Shown here: piece by piece, positions 6,931 through 14,098 of the stretch | How the letters are laid out: each line of letters opens with the position of its first letter | Position numbering within the stretch: position 1 is the first letter of the stretch | IMG/VR virus record: IMGVR_UViG_3300025413_000136 | Coordinates: 1 to 22,693 of that record | Length of the DNA stretch: 22,693 bases | Reading direction: 5' to 3' (one strand) | From: a virus | Made by a program: the position numbers and the translations under genes | Notes under the pieces: generated by a model | Databases searched by the model: none | Told to the model about the DNA's origin: nothing | The model's input: only the letters and a program-made list of their open reading frames with translations

Positions 6931-7610
6931 TACTGTGCCGCTTTCACAAAGTTAAGTCTAGTTTCATCATTTCCATGTTTCCAATGTTTACTATGATCCT
7001 TGACCTTAGCTTTAACAATGACACATGGACCGCGTTTTAATTCTGTTTGGCTCATCCAAGAAACCATTTTGTTGTTTATTATAGCACAAATATTCCAGCC
7101 TGTAAAGTTCTTAGACTTAATTACTTCTAATATTTCGCAATCTAAATCTGCCAAACGATCACCAACTGCCGCCAGCCAACCTGCTTCAACAGTTCGTGCG
7201 GCCTTCTTAACTTGGTTGTGTACAGCATCCTTGGCCTGCACACTGGGCAAACAGGCAATCCAACCAAATTCATTTTCTTTAACTGTGTCACTGCCTAGCA
7301 GGCTATTGACTTTGGTTAGGAATTCGTTTTCACCTTCGATAGCTATAAACACTAGACGCTTGTAATACTTGCGAATTTCTTCTGCACGAGCAACATCTTC
7401 GGGTTCAACTTTAAGTACCTTGGTGTCAGGTATGACCATTTTGTTATCTAATGTATAAAGCATTAGGGTTTTGTTGGCCTGTTTGGTATACATGTATACT
7501 CCATCGTCGGCATACACACCTTCGGGAACTTTAAGATATTCTCCGTTGATTCGCTGTGCCGCACAGGCTAGTTCTAATACCTGCTGTGTGGGAAACTCTT
7601 TTGGTTGCAT
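6930..7610 (-). CDS. Conserved phage hypothetical protein, 226 aa
   Basis: This soluble 226-residue protein starts MQPKEFPTQQVLELACAAQR. It shows an N-terminal alpha/beta region (EYLKVPEGVYADDGVYMYT), a middle helix (EDVARAEEIRKYYKRLVFIAI) and a C-terminal region rich in strands and basic residues (LKRGPCVIVKAKVKDHSKHWKHG). The His/Lys-rich end could bind nucleic acid, but no known motif is complete. It is the first gene after the promoter at 7641-7669, so it leads a long operon running at least to 3829. No confident family. Confidence 0.75.
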   Translation of the reverse strand: MQPKEFPTQQVLELACAAQRINGEYLKVPEGVYADDGVYMYTKQANKTLMLYTLDNKMVIPDTKVLKVEPEDVARAEEIRKYYKRLVFIAIEGENEFLTKVNSLLGSDTVKENEFGWIACLPSVQAKDAVHNQVKKAARTVEAGWLAAVGDRLADLDCEILEVIKSKNFTGWNICAIINNKMVSWMSQTELKRGPCVIVKAKVKDHSKHWKHGNDETRLNFVKAAQ

Positions 7611-7640
7611 ATCGCTCTCTGTATGAGTTAATATACAAGT

Positions 7641-7669
7641 ATTTTACATGAATATGAGTTCTTTGTCAA
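7641..7669 (-). promoter_or_regulatory. sigma70-like promoter for the 7610-to-3829 operon
   Basis: On the minus strand, perfect TTGACA (7664-7669) and TAAAAT (7641-7646) are separated by 17 bases. The site overlaps the last codons of the metallopeptidase-like gene at 7644. An AGAGAG ribosome site then precedes the ATG at 7610. Confidence 0.75.
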
Positions 7670-8306
7670 GTCGATCTAAATGCTGATAGACTTTTTTGGC
7701 AATGCGTTTGGTTATTTCGTTTAAGCCAAAATGCTGAATATATGCACGAAGCATTGGGCTAGATAAATTGGATCCTGTGCGCATCTTGCTCATTATGCTA
7801 ATCCTGCTCAAATTTCTACGAGCACGGTCCTTATCCATAGTTCTTAATAGTTCGATAGCTATGCTTACACTATAAGCATCCATTTCATCATAACTGGCTA
7901 GGTATCCGTCATAAGGACTAAAACTGGCTGTATAGTAATCGATAAAACTTCTGCGACTGCTTTGATATTGATGACGGTATTCGTGTACAACTGCATCATA
8001 TATTTCTATGAGAAAACTAGTTATTTGATGTTGCCCAAATTCTTCTGTGCCCGTCAAGTTGTGATGCACAACAATTTCTATAGGAGTTTCTCCATGCAAG
8101 TCGCTTTCGCTGTCATAGTAGGCCATAACATACCACTTGTCTGGATCCCAGTCTTTTTCACGTTTGGTTTTAATTACTAGATCAAAATCATTTTTTTTGA
8201 ATGTGCGTCTAGTTAATGATATTAATTTTTTGAAGTTTGTTAGATCAGGACTCTTTTCTCGAACACTTTTACAAACTTGGTTTACGCGATCGAGAATGAT
8301 GTTCAT
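7644..8306 (-). CDS. HExxH zinc metallopeptidase-like protein
   Basis: This 220-residue protein contains HEYRH (residues 108-112), a zincin HExxH site in a predicted helix (YDAVVHEYRHQYQ). About 30 residues downstream lies an acidic helix (YDEMDAYSVSIAIEL, 139-153), where Asp140 or Glu141 could be the third zinc ligand, as in gluzincins. No signal peptide is present, so it acts inside the cell if active. The remainder has basic helices (RARRNLSRISIMSKMR). The start lies one base before the IF-1 gene stop. A peptidase role is inferred from the motif alone; the family is not recognised. It could cleave a host or phage regulator. Confidence 0.75.
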   Translation of the reverse strand: MNIILDRVNQVCKSVREKSPDLTNFKKLISLTRRTFKKNDFDLVIKTKREKDWDPDKWYVMAYYDSESDLHGETPIEIVVHHNLTGTEEFGQHQITSFLIEIYDAVVHEYRHQYQSSRRSFIDYYTASFSPYDGYLASYDEMDAYSVSIAIELLRTMDKDRARRNLSRISIMSKMRTGSNLSSPMLRAYIQHFGLNEITKRIAKKVYQHLDRLDKELIFM

Positions 8307-8307
8307 G

Positions 8308-8529
8308 TTATAACCTATATGTTATTCTGCCTTTGCTTAGATCATAGACGCTGACTTCTAGTTTAACGCTATCACCTAAGATGATCCTGATTTTGTTTTG
8401 CTTTAGTTTACCGCCCATATAGCAAAGCAAGGGCTTGTCCATATCTCCTACCTTGACTCTAAACATATTGCCAGGTAGCACTTCTTCAATTGTGCCTGTA
8501 AATTCTAATACGTCGTCTTTATTGCTCAT
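8308..8529 (-). CDS. infA: Translation initiation factor IF-1 homologue
   Basis: This 73-residue protein matches bacterial IF-1 along its whole length: the usual size, an N-terminal FTGTIEEVLPGNMFRVKV strand pair, then GGKLKQNKIRIILGD and the hallmark YDLSKGRITYR near the end. IF-1 is an OB-fold protein that binds the ribosomal A site on the 30S subunit and helps IF-2 and IF-3 select the initiator tRNA. A phage copy could bias initiation toward phage mRNAs or replace a limiting host factor. The gene overlaps the AbrB-like gene upstream by 11 bases, so expression is coupled. Identification rests on recalled family sequence. Confidence 0.9.
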   Translation of the reverse strand: MSNKDDVLEFTGTIEEVLPGNMFRVKVGDMDKPLLCYMGGKLKQNKIRIILGDSVKLEVSVYDLSKGRITYRL

Positions 8530-8692
8530 CTTTTACTTTTGTTATGCTCCAAGAGCCATCTCCGTTATCTGTCCACTCAAGTGTGTCTCCTTCTTTCCAG
8601 CCTTGTAGGTCTAGCAATTCTTGTGGTAATGGCAGTACTACGTCTCCGCTACCGTCATCTGCTTCTTCAACTGTTATAGTCCAATGTGTCAT
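8519..8692 (-). CDS. AbrB/SpoVT-like swapped-hairpin protein (57 aa)
   Basis: The 57-residue product starts MTHWTITVEEADDGSGDVVL and continues PLPQELLDLQGWKEGDTLEW. This gives the AbrB/MazE/SpoVT swapped-hairpin pattern: a strand, the proline-containing P-x-x-L/E-L helix, then a G-W-K-x-G-D-x-L strand turn. Such proteins dimerise and bind DNA as transcription regulators or antitoxins. No toxin gene lies beside it; the next gene is IF-1, which it overlaps by 11 bases. It could regulate its own promoter region or the host. Fairly sure of the fold, not of the target. Confidence 0.8.
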   Translation of the reverse strand: MTHWTITVEEADDGSGDVVLPLPQELLDLQGWKEGDTLEWTDNGDGSWSITKVKDEQ

Positions 8693-8706
8693 AATAATAT
8701 TTAACC

Positions 8707-9114
8707 TTACACTTTGTCATCGTCCCAAGGAACCGGAAACCATCCCAAACGGTTAAAGTCCTTTTCAACTTCTTCAGTGATAACACCTTCGGACACATAC
8801 TTAGTACGTTCAAAATACTCGGCATCTTCTTTGCCGTCGATACTCAAACCGCCTCTAATACCGGAACAGTACCAGTCCATGTAGTCACCGCCCTTGCCTT
8901 GCCAATCGGCAACTTTGCCGCCGGCACTTCGCCAGCTACAATGCCACAAGTCTTTTTTGTCATCTTGTCTTAATGCTGGCACTAGTTCCCTAGGGCACCA
9001 ACGCATATTACAAAATGCCGCATAGACATTTTGAGCATAGTCGTCACGAGTGCGGATCTTGTTTAGGATCTCATCATCGCGCCAAATTTCTTCTTCTAAA
9101 TTTCTCAATGCCAA
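8707..9114 (-). CDS. Conserved phage hypothetical protein, 135 aa
   Basis: This soluble acidic protein of 135 residues starts MALRNLEEEIWRDDEILNKI. It is rich in Trp and Cys (FCNMRWCPRELVPAL, DLWHCSWRSAGGKVAD, DYMDWYCSGIRGG), with a C-terminal motif GWFPVPWDDDK. A short acidic-aromatic C-terminus of this type is common in phage hypotheticals. The start overlaps the exported HExxH gene by ten bases. No enzyme family is recognised; the cysteines could bind a metal. Confidence 0.75.
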   Translation of the reverse strand: MALRNLEEEIWRDDEILNKIRTRDDYAQNVYAAFCNMRWCPRELVPALRQDDKKDLWHCSWRSAGGKVADWQGKGGDYMDWYCSGIRGGLSIDGKEDAEYFERTKYVSEGVITEEVEKDFNRLGWFPVPWDDDKV

Positions 9115-9434
9115 GATCCTTGAAAACAGTGACGAGTTTCATGTCCTAGTGTATGCATATTAGTAGCCTTGCCTGTAACTATAGTACAGACGTTTTCACC
9201 TTTATCATTCTTATCCCAAAAGCTACAGGCCTCAACAGCATATCCAAAACCACCAAACTTACGTTTACGGCTTTCACTTTCGCAACGAGCTTGTACATTA
9301 TCTACACTGATCCAAGTAATAGTAGTTTGACTAACCTTGTTATCTGATGTAGGAAAATTATGTTCGGGATTTTCGTCATACGCAAATACGTTAGTACTTG
9401 CTAACATTACTGCTATTAAGATTGCCTTTTTCAT
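9105..9434 (-). CDS. Exported protein with a C-terminal HExxH motif
   Basis: This 109-residue protein has a clear signal peptide (MKKAILIAVMLASTNVFA, cleavage after VFA at about residue 18). The mature protein has Cys51, Cys70, Cys83 and Cys103, suited to disulphides. It ends LGHETRHCFQG, where HETRH (98-102) is a zincin HExxH. The same LGHExxHCF ending is seen in small phage-encoded putative metallopeptidases. A third zinc ligand is not obvious unless the final His109 serves. A periplasmic location is inferred. An AAAGG ribosome site precedes the ATG. This is a second HExxH gene close to the one at 7644, with no visible sequence kinship. Confidence 0.78.
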   Translation of the reverse strand: MKKAILIAVMLASTNVFAYDENPEHNFPTSDNKVSQTTITWISVDNVQARCESESRKRKFGGFGYAVEACSFWDKNDKGENVCTIVTGKATNMHTLGHETRHCFQGSWH

Positions 9435-9458
9435 ACTAGCCTTTCTGGTTGCCTAAAT

Positions 9459-9576
9459 TGGTGTGGACGGGAAGATTCGAACTTCCAAAGTCACTCAATG
9501 AGCTAGACCCGTTCCCTCCGTTCAGCTGGGGGACAGCTTACTAGGAGGAGGTTTACCAAGTTACACTCACGTCCAC
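9459..9576 (-). tRNA. tRNA-like gene with encoded CCA and an oversized anticodon region
   Basis: Read on the minus strand, a perfect 7-bp acceptor stem (GTGGACG with CGTCCAC) is followed by discriminator A and an encoded CCA. The T arm is canonical: GGAAG, loop TTCGAAT, CTTCC. A D-loop-like TTGGTAA is present. The gene is 118 bases long, about 25-30 longer than a class II tRNA. The anticodon stem candidate (CCTCC with GGAGG) encloses 24 bases that contain another hairpin (AGCTG, TCCCC, CAGCT), so no standard seven-base anticodon loop can be drawn. A stem-loop GTC..CTCATTGAG..GAC looks like a long variable arm. The amino acid is unassigned. Confidence 0.75.
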
Positions 9577-9582
9577 GTATGT

Positions 9583-9611
9583 ATTATATATTAGATTTGG
9601 ACGCAAGTCAA
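9583..9611 (-). promoter_or_regulatory. sigma70-like promoter for the tRNA-like gene
   Basis: On the minus strand, TTGACT (9606-9611) and TATAAT (9583-9588) are separated by 17 bases, ending seven bases before the acceptor stem. This spacing puts the predicted transcript start at or next to the mature tRNA 5' end. Confidence 0.75.
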
Positions 9612-9622
9612 CCTTATTTGGA

Positions 9623-9937
9623 TTAAGGATATGTGGCTAATGTTTCGTATGTAACAGTTTCGGTAATTGTAAAACCGTTGTGATGTACTTTTCTATCTTT
9701 GGTAGTTGCTGTGATTCTAGCATCGGCTAGGAATTCATCTTTTGATGCTTCGTCTTTATAGATAATGATATTATGAACAGTGAGCGAACCAGTAGCATCT
9801 TCGGTTCTATGTATATCTAGTATTTTACCAGTAGAGATGTAATTTGTTTGTATATACTCTCTCACCGAAGCATCCGTTACAAAAAATGGATGTGAAAGAT
9901 TTGATCTGGTCATTGTAATAGTTTGTTTAATTGGCAT
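9623..9937 (-). CDS. Conserved phage hypothetical protein, 104 aa
   Basis: This 104-residue soluble protein starts MPIKQTITMTRSNLSHPFF. It is rich in Thr and beta-strand propensity (TGSLTVHNIIIYKDEAS, HHNGFTITETVTYETL), with a central acidic segment. The GGAG ribosome site before the ATG is good. A near-match to the late box (GATAAATA, 9959-9966) lies 21 bases upstream, so it may be a late gene, unlike the minus-strand genes beyond the tRNA. No family is recognised; a small structural or assembly protein would fit late timing, but that is a guess. Confidence 0.7.
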   Translation of the reverse strand: MPIKQTITMTRSNLSHPFFVTDASVREYIQTNYISTGKILDIHRTEDATGSLTVHNIIIYKDEASKDEFLADARITATTKDRKVHHNGFTITETVTYETLATYP

Positions 9938-9958
9938 ACGAATCTCCGATAGACAAAT

Positions 9959-9966
9959 TATTTATC
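9959..9966 (-). promoter_or_regulatory. T4-type late promoter-like box (one mismatch)
   Basis: Minus strand GATAAATA, 21 bases upstream of the ATG at 9937. It differs from the T4 late box TATAAATA at the first base. Confidence 0.4.
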
Positions 9967-9979
9967 AAGAAAAATTACT

Positions 9980-9987
9980 CATAAATA
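9980..9987 (+). promoter_or_regulatory. T4-type late promoter-like box (one mismatch)
   Basis: Plus strand CATAAATA, five bases upstream of the ATG at 9993. The transcript would start at or very near the start codon. There is no Shine-Dalgarno in the gap. Confidence 0.4.
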
Positions 9988-9992
9988 ATTTT

Positions 9993-10748
9993 ATGGTACC
10001 TTATTTAATTAACAACCAACCCTATCTTAATTTAGAATCCGAGGTTGACTTAGCAGGATTAGAAGCTATAGAATTGGATATAGCACTAGGTTTGACTAAA
10101 TCTAGACATCTTATAGTTGATACGGGTTCTAGCTATGAAGCTAGCTATAAAAATGAATGGCAAACTGGAAAGAAAAATCTAATGGATGCTACTTGGGAGG
10201 AAGTTTTAAAAGATCCTAATAATCCATTTTACAGCTACTATGAAAAATTAAATTTCAATTTATCTGATTGCAAATTTTTTACCAAATATGCAGGGGAATA
10301 TCTACAGCTAGGGCAGATGCTGAACCTAAGATGGTGGACTACTCCTAAAGGTTTTAATCACAAAGGTAGGGCTAATATGTGCAAGGACACAGAAGCTTAC
10401 CAATATTTTCCATCATTAAAGGAATGGATCAATAATCAAAAGATTTTTACGGAGATAGGCAGGGTAGTGTTTTTTCTAAACGGCCCAGGTGAAGAACCTA
10501 TAATCCATTGGGATAGATATTTCGGTACTAGAGAACATTACATTTTAATTAACCTGCATCCTGGCACTAGAAAAAATACTTTTATTATAGATAATAATGG
10601 TAATAAACTTTTTGTAGAACCTAAAGTTTATTATTTTGATACAAGAAATTATCACGGCACAACCGGTTTAGGATTCCCATCTTGGACTTTAAGGATAGAC
10701 GGACAATTTAATCCTGCGTGGGCTAGCAAAATGCAATTAAGTGATTAG
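9993..10748 (+). CDS. 2OG-Fe(II) oxygenase-like protein (aspartyl hydroxylase-like fold)
   Basis: The 251-residue protein has a C-terminal jelly-roll pattern with His172-x-Asp174 (IIHWDRYFGTREHY), a second His221 (NYHGTTG) and Arg234 (WTLRIDG). This is the Fe(II) triad plus the 2-oxoglutarate-binding Arg. The beta-strands between (YILINLHPG, NTFIID, VYYFDTRNYHG) match a double-stranded beta-helix of the aspartyl/asparaginyl hydroxylase-like kind. The N-terminal 150 residues are unique. It opens the cassette, lies convergent with the next gene (12-base overlap) and starts five bases after a late-like box with no ribosome site. Substrate unknown. Known family members hydroxylate proteins, small molecules or nucleic acids. 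Confidence 0.75.
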   Translation: MVPYLINNQPYLNLESEVDLAGLEAIELDIALGLTKSRHLIVDTGSSYEASYKNEWQTGKKNLMDATWEEVLKDPNNPFYSYYEKLNFNLSDCKFFTKYAGEYLQLGQMLNLRWWTTPKGFNHKGRANMCKDTEAYQYFPSLKEWINNQKIFTEIGRVVFFLNGPGEEPIIHWDRYFGTREHYILINLHPGTRKNTFIIDNNGNKLFVEPKVYYFDTRNYHGTTGLGFPSWTLRIDGQFNPAWASKMQLSD

Positions 10749-11525
10749 AACATTGTCAAAAAGATGTATAGAATCTTTTTCAATTAATTCATTTAATTCT
10801 CGGGTAGGAATTCCAGTTATACGTATTTGGCGGCGTCTACTTGTGACCAATGGAACTCCGTGGAAAAAGTAATCATTAAACATGTAAACTTTATCGTTTA
10901 CTTTATACGGAATACCTGTATCGGAGTCTAATGAATAAAAGATAGGCGAGCCGCCGTCGGTAAGATTTAAGGTAATACTTATAAAACCTGAATTCCATAA
11001 TTTGTTAGAATTCAAACTACCACCCTTTTCTTTTAAAAAGTTTAGGTTATCTCTGTGTATACTTGCAAAAGTATTAGGTGCTAAACTAACACAACGTATT
11101 CCTATTAATTTAGAAAACGGCAATGATTTAATCCAATCGGTTATTTTTAAATTTTCATATTCGGGTTTAAAAAAATATTCTCCTGAATTTAATAATGTAT
11201 TACGTAGTGCAACAGATCCTAATTTGCTTGCTTCTTTATAATTTGTGTTATCGGTTTGTAATTCTAACATACTAGTAGCCATCCACGAAGCTACTCCTCG
11301 TTCGATAATAGTAGAAGAATCGATAGCCTTTACATTGCATGTATCGTATACATCAGTTGGAACCATATTCCATTTTTCATTAATAGGTTTAGTAAGTTCC
11401 CAACTCCGAATGCCGTTGGCAATTGCACGACTTCTAGGCAAAATATATTCGTCATATTCTTTTACAAATAAATCTTGATCGAAATCTATGTTAAGTTTAG
11501 CATAGATAATATTTTCTAATTTCAT
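10737..11525 (-). CDS. 2OG-Fe(II) oxygenase-like protein
   Basis: This 262-residue protein has His157-x-Asp159 (FASIHRDNLNF), His222 (NDYFFHGVPLV) and a basic strand RRRQIRITG (230-238), whose Arg would bind 2-oxoglutarate. Strands GFISITLNLTDGGSPIFY and KVYMFND fill the jelly roll. The N-terminal half (ERGVASWMATSMLEL) is not recognised. The ATG overlaps the stop of the AsnB-like ATPase gene as ATGA, so an oxygenase and an ATP-dependent ligase-type enzyme are made together. A perfect late box (11539-11546) lies inside the end of that upstream gene. It is clearly different in sequence from the oxygenases at 9993, 12456, 18584 and 19171. Confidence 0.75.
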   Translation of the reverse strand: MKLENIIYAKLNIDFDQDLFVKEYDEYILPRSRAIANGIRSWELTKPINEKWNMVPTDVYDTCNVKAIDSSTIIERGVASWMATSMLELQTDNTNYKEASKLGSVALRNTLLNSGEYFFKPEYENLKITDWIKSLPFSKLIGIRCVSLAPNTFASIHRDNLNFLKEKGGSLNSNKLWNSGFISITLNLTDGGSPIFYSLDSDTGIPYKVNDKVYMFNDYFFHGVPLVTSRRRQIRITGIPTRELNELIEKDSIHLFDNVLIT

Positions 11526-12406
11526 AATGGACTTAAATTATTTATAGCCTGCTCATAAGTTATTTGCCATTCACCTATGAAGTATGGAAAAGTTGCCAGT
11601 ATACGTTCACGCATTGGTATGTTAATTTTGGCAAGTTTTTCAAATCCTGTGTATTTGTCTCTTATTTCAAATTCAGGATAATGTTTTTTGTAAAATGAGT
11701 GTTTAAATTTATCGTTGCTCCAGTAGTCTGTTTTGTCATTGATCAAATCCAAAGTCATTTCATCTTTAAGACAACTTAATATTTGTTCAGGACTAAATTG
11801 ATGAAAACCAGGAATGCCAGGTATTTGATTAAAAATCCAATATTTGTTCCAACTACAGATACGTTCTTTTTCTTGAAAGCACCATTTGCCTAAATATTTT
11901 ACTACTACAGGTTCACCTTGACCTAGTATAGTAAAATTTGGTATTTGTTTTGCTAACCATAAACTTGTAGCACGTTCGCAGGTAGTTTGATAAGATTTTA
12001 CAGTATTTTCAAACTCAGAAGATAATAAGTATTCTTCCACATCTAGATCATAAAAATCTATATCTATATTATGATACTGACAAAATTTTATAGCATAATC
12101 TATATCGTGTTTGTTCTTGCCGTCTTTAAAACGCATAACTGCGGCACGAAATGGAATACCGGCATCTAATAATGCCCATGCAGTTATTTCGCTATCTGCT
12201 CCTCCACTAAGCATTACACTAATATCATCAGTGGCAATATCTGCAATATACTTGGCGGCATATATATTTGCATCTCTAAAATCCATCACAGCATCAGCAC
12301 GACCATAATCGCAAGTAAATGTCTCAGTAGGACTTGTTCGATTTTTAAACCAGCCAGATTCTTTATAGCCAAATTTAAAATGATTGTTTTTAGTAAATTC
12401 AAACAT
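11522..12406 (-). CDS. AsnB-type PP-loop ATPase lacking a glutaminase domain
   Basis: This 294-residue protein has the PP-loop SGGADS (67-72) after strand DISVML, then AWALLDAGIPFRAAVMRF and YHNIDIDFYDLDVEEYL, the alternating strand/helix order of the asparagine-synthetase C-terminal domain. A later QTTCERATSLWLA...GQGEPVV block aligns with the same region of the gene at 16466, the apparent paralogue. Such enzymes adenylate a carboxylate and couple it to an amine. The N-terminal Ntn glutaminase domain with Cys2 is absent, so ammonia or another amine must come from elsewhere. It is driven by a perfect late box (12435-12442) with an AAAGG ribosome site, and ends overlapping the oxygenase start. 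Confidence 0.82.
   Translation of the reverse strand: MFEFTKNNHFKFGYKESGWFKNRTSPTETFTCDYGRADAVMDFRDANIYAAKYIADIATDDISVMLSGGADSEITAWALLDAGIPFRAAVMRFKDGKNKHDIDYAIKFCQYHNIDIDFYDLDVEEYLLSSEFENTVKSYQTTCERATSLWLAKQIPNFTILGQGEPVVVKYLGKWCFQEKERICSWNKYWIFNQIPGIPGFHQFSPEQILSCLKDEMTLDLINDKTDYWSNDKFKHSFYKKHYPEFEIRDKYTGFEKLAKINIPMRERILATFPYFIGEWQITYEQAINNLSPL
11539..11546 (-). promoter_or_regulatory. Perfect T4-type late promoter box inside the AsnB-like gene
   Basis: Minus strand TATAAATA, 13 bases upstream of the oxygenase ATG at 11525, within the last codons of the 11522 gene. It could give the oxygenase its own late transcript. Confidence 0.5.
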
Positions 12407-12434
12407 GATGCCTTTCTAGTGATAAGTACTAGGA

Positions 12435-12442
12435 TATTTATA
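12435..12442 (-). promoter_or_regulatory. Perfect T4-type late promoter box for the AsnB-like gene
   Basis: Minus strand TATAAATA, 28 bases before the ATG at 12406. The plus-strand gene at 12456 starts just beyond it on the other side, with only a weak TATAAGGT-like box and no ribosome site. Confidence 0.6.
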
Positions 12443-12455
12443 AGGTATTTGTTAG

Positions 12456-13334
12456 ATGAAAAAATTCTATATAGCCGATGTGCCGCTATCTACTACTGTT
12501 ACTAGTTGGTTGAAATCAAATACGGATTGGGTTGATCTAATGAAATCTGTAAAACCTAGACAGGATCTTCCTCCTGTTTTAGCTTTTAAGATAAACGATT
12601 TTGATCCTAACACTCTAGCTAATAGTATTTTGGATGCAACTAAGATATATGGTGACCACGGTTGGAAGTCTGCTGAAGGGGAAGCACCGGGCTATACAGG
12701 ATTTAGTTTAGTTTATAACCCTAATCAACAAGATGGGTTAGACCCACATTCTAGCACGTTAGGTACTCCTAAAAATACTGTAGACGAATTCTTTTGGAAT
12801 AAAACTGCCAATCACAAAATATTAAAAGACAGTTACTTTGATGGTTATGGATTTAATGTGCCAACTCCTGCAAGCGAGCATACAGACTTTGGAGTGTTTA
12901 TGCAACGATGCAAACGCACCCGTGTACGTAGTAGGCTCAGTATACTTAACGGCGAGTACTTTTATGAGTCTCGCAAAGATAAACGTGGTTGGCATAAGGA
13001 CGAACCTATCTTTGAAAATTTAAGAATTAATATTCCTATTACAACTAACGATCATTATAAATTTGAATTAGAAAATTATGAACCTGCACACTTAGATGTA
13101 GGGTGGGCCTACAGTTGGGATACGTTTGTGCCGCATAGAGTCTTTAATGAAAAATCAGATCCAAGCCGTCGCATACATATTGTTTTAGGTTTTAGCCCTT
13201 GGTGGGACTATTTGCCAGAAGAACAGGCATGGGTACAGAATGAATTCTACGGAGTTAAACATCCATTTGATATGTTAATAGATGGAGATGTATTTGCAGG
13301 CATTAGTTTCGATCCTATTAAAAAGGTCTATTGA
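12456..13334 (+). CDS. 2OG-Fe(II) oxygenase-like protein
   Basis: This 292-residue protein has an Fe(II)-binding pattern His180-x-Asp182 (RGWHKDEPIFE), His227 (FVPHRVFNEK) and Arg238/239 (SRRIHIVLGF), with strands LRINIPITT and YSWDTF between them. The order is that of the aspartyl/asparaginyl hydroxylase-like jelly roll. The first 140 residues (LAFKINDFDPN, GYTGFSLVYNP) are not recognised. It leads a four-gene plus-strand operon. The next gene begins at the base where this one stops (TGATG at 13332-13336). Start choice is clear as only this ATG fits, but no Shine-Dalgarno precedes it. Confidence 0.75.
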   Translation: MKKFYIADVPLSTTVTSWLKSNTDWVDLMKSVKPRQDLPPVLAFKINDFDPNTLANSILDATKIYGDHGWKSAEGEAPGYTGFSLVYNPNQQDGLDPHSSTLGTPKNTVDEFFWNKTANHKILKDSYFDGYGFNVPTPASEHTDFGVFMQRCKRTRVRSRLSILNGEYFYESRKDKRGWHKDEPIFENLRINIPITTNDHYKFELENYEPAHLDVGWAYSWDTFVPHRVFNEKSDPSRRIHIVLGFSPWWDYLPEEQAWVQNEFYGVKHPFDMLIDGDVFAGISFDPIKKVY

Positions 13335-14098
13335 TGTTATTCAAAGATTTTAAAAATTTCTATCAGCCTTATTTTTATGATCAAACATTAGATGTGATCC
13401 CAGTTACATCTGCAACTATGGAGCAAGCAAATAGTTGTGAGTTTATCTCAGAGTTTGATCATAGCCAAGTTTCAGATCTTCCACTTAAGGAACTAGTTGA
13501 AAAACATATTATTGAATTGCCTAAAGGATTTACATTTATTAGTGCAGGACATGATGCGGATCCAACAGACAAATATCTTCGCCCTATAATATCTAAATTA
13601 CGACCAGATATAAAATACATTAAACCTGACAGAGAGATTGATTTGGATTTTGTTGAAAAATCTGCAAGTAAGTATTTTTCAAATCATCCTTTTTTAACTC
13701 ACACATTGGCAACAGTAGAAAGATTGATAAAAGAAGATATACCTTGCGGACGATTTGGACCATTCATCAGGGGAAGTAAAATTTTAGATAAATGGCTTAT
13801 TCAGGAAATATATGATACTATTCCTATGTATATGATTGGTAATCAATACGCAGATATGGTAGTGCCTAATTTTGTGTTACCGTTCTCAAGGGCATTTATT
13901 AAAAACATAAATTTACCAGAATGCAGATATAAAACTAATCAGATAGGCCCTGTAGTGCTTATGATGGCATTGCTAGATGATGTCAGCATCGCTACTCAGC
14001 CATTAACTGATGGAGACGATTGGAATTGGTATCCACAACTGGTTAATAGGAATTGGCAACGTCCAACATACTATCAACTAGAGGATTTTATATGTTAA
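13334..14098 (+). CDS. Unknown cassette protein, possibly a degenerate PP-loop relative
   Basis: This 254-residue soluble protein starts MLFKDFKNFYQPYFYD at the ATG in TGATG; a TTG three bases upstream is less likely. No family is recognised with confidence. Residues 66-76 read FTFISAGHDAD, which looks like a strand followed by a worn PP-loop (compare FLSGGTDSE in the AsnB-like genes). Further on, HPFLTHTLATVERL...IPCGRFGP is arranged like the Q-x-T helix and GGE segment of those proteins. If related, the second Gly and the Ser of SGGxDS are lost, so ATP hydrolysis would be impaired, leaving a partner or substrate-binding role. This relation is tentative. Confidence 0.65.
   Translation: MLFKDFKNFYQPYFYDQTLDVIPVTSATMEQANSCEFISEFDHSQVSDLPLKELVEKHIIELPKGFTFISAGHDADPTDKYLRPIISKLRPDIKYIKPDREIDLDFVEKSASKYFSNHPFLTHTLATVERLIKEDIPCGRFGPFIRGSKILDKWLIQEIYDTIPMYMIGNQYADMVVPNFVLPFSRAFIKNINLPECRYKTNQIGPVVLMMALLDDVSIATQPLTDGDDWNWYPQLVNRNWQRPTYYQLEDFIC

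Noticed and set aside
7000-7365. 121-codon plus-strand ORF opposite the 226-aa gene
   Set aside because: The minus-strand frame fits an operon with overlapping starts and stops and an upstream promoter, while the plus frame has none of this.
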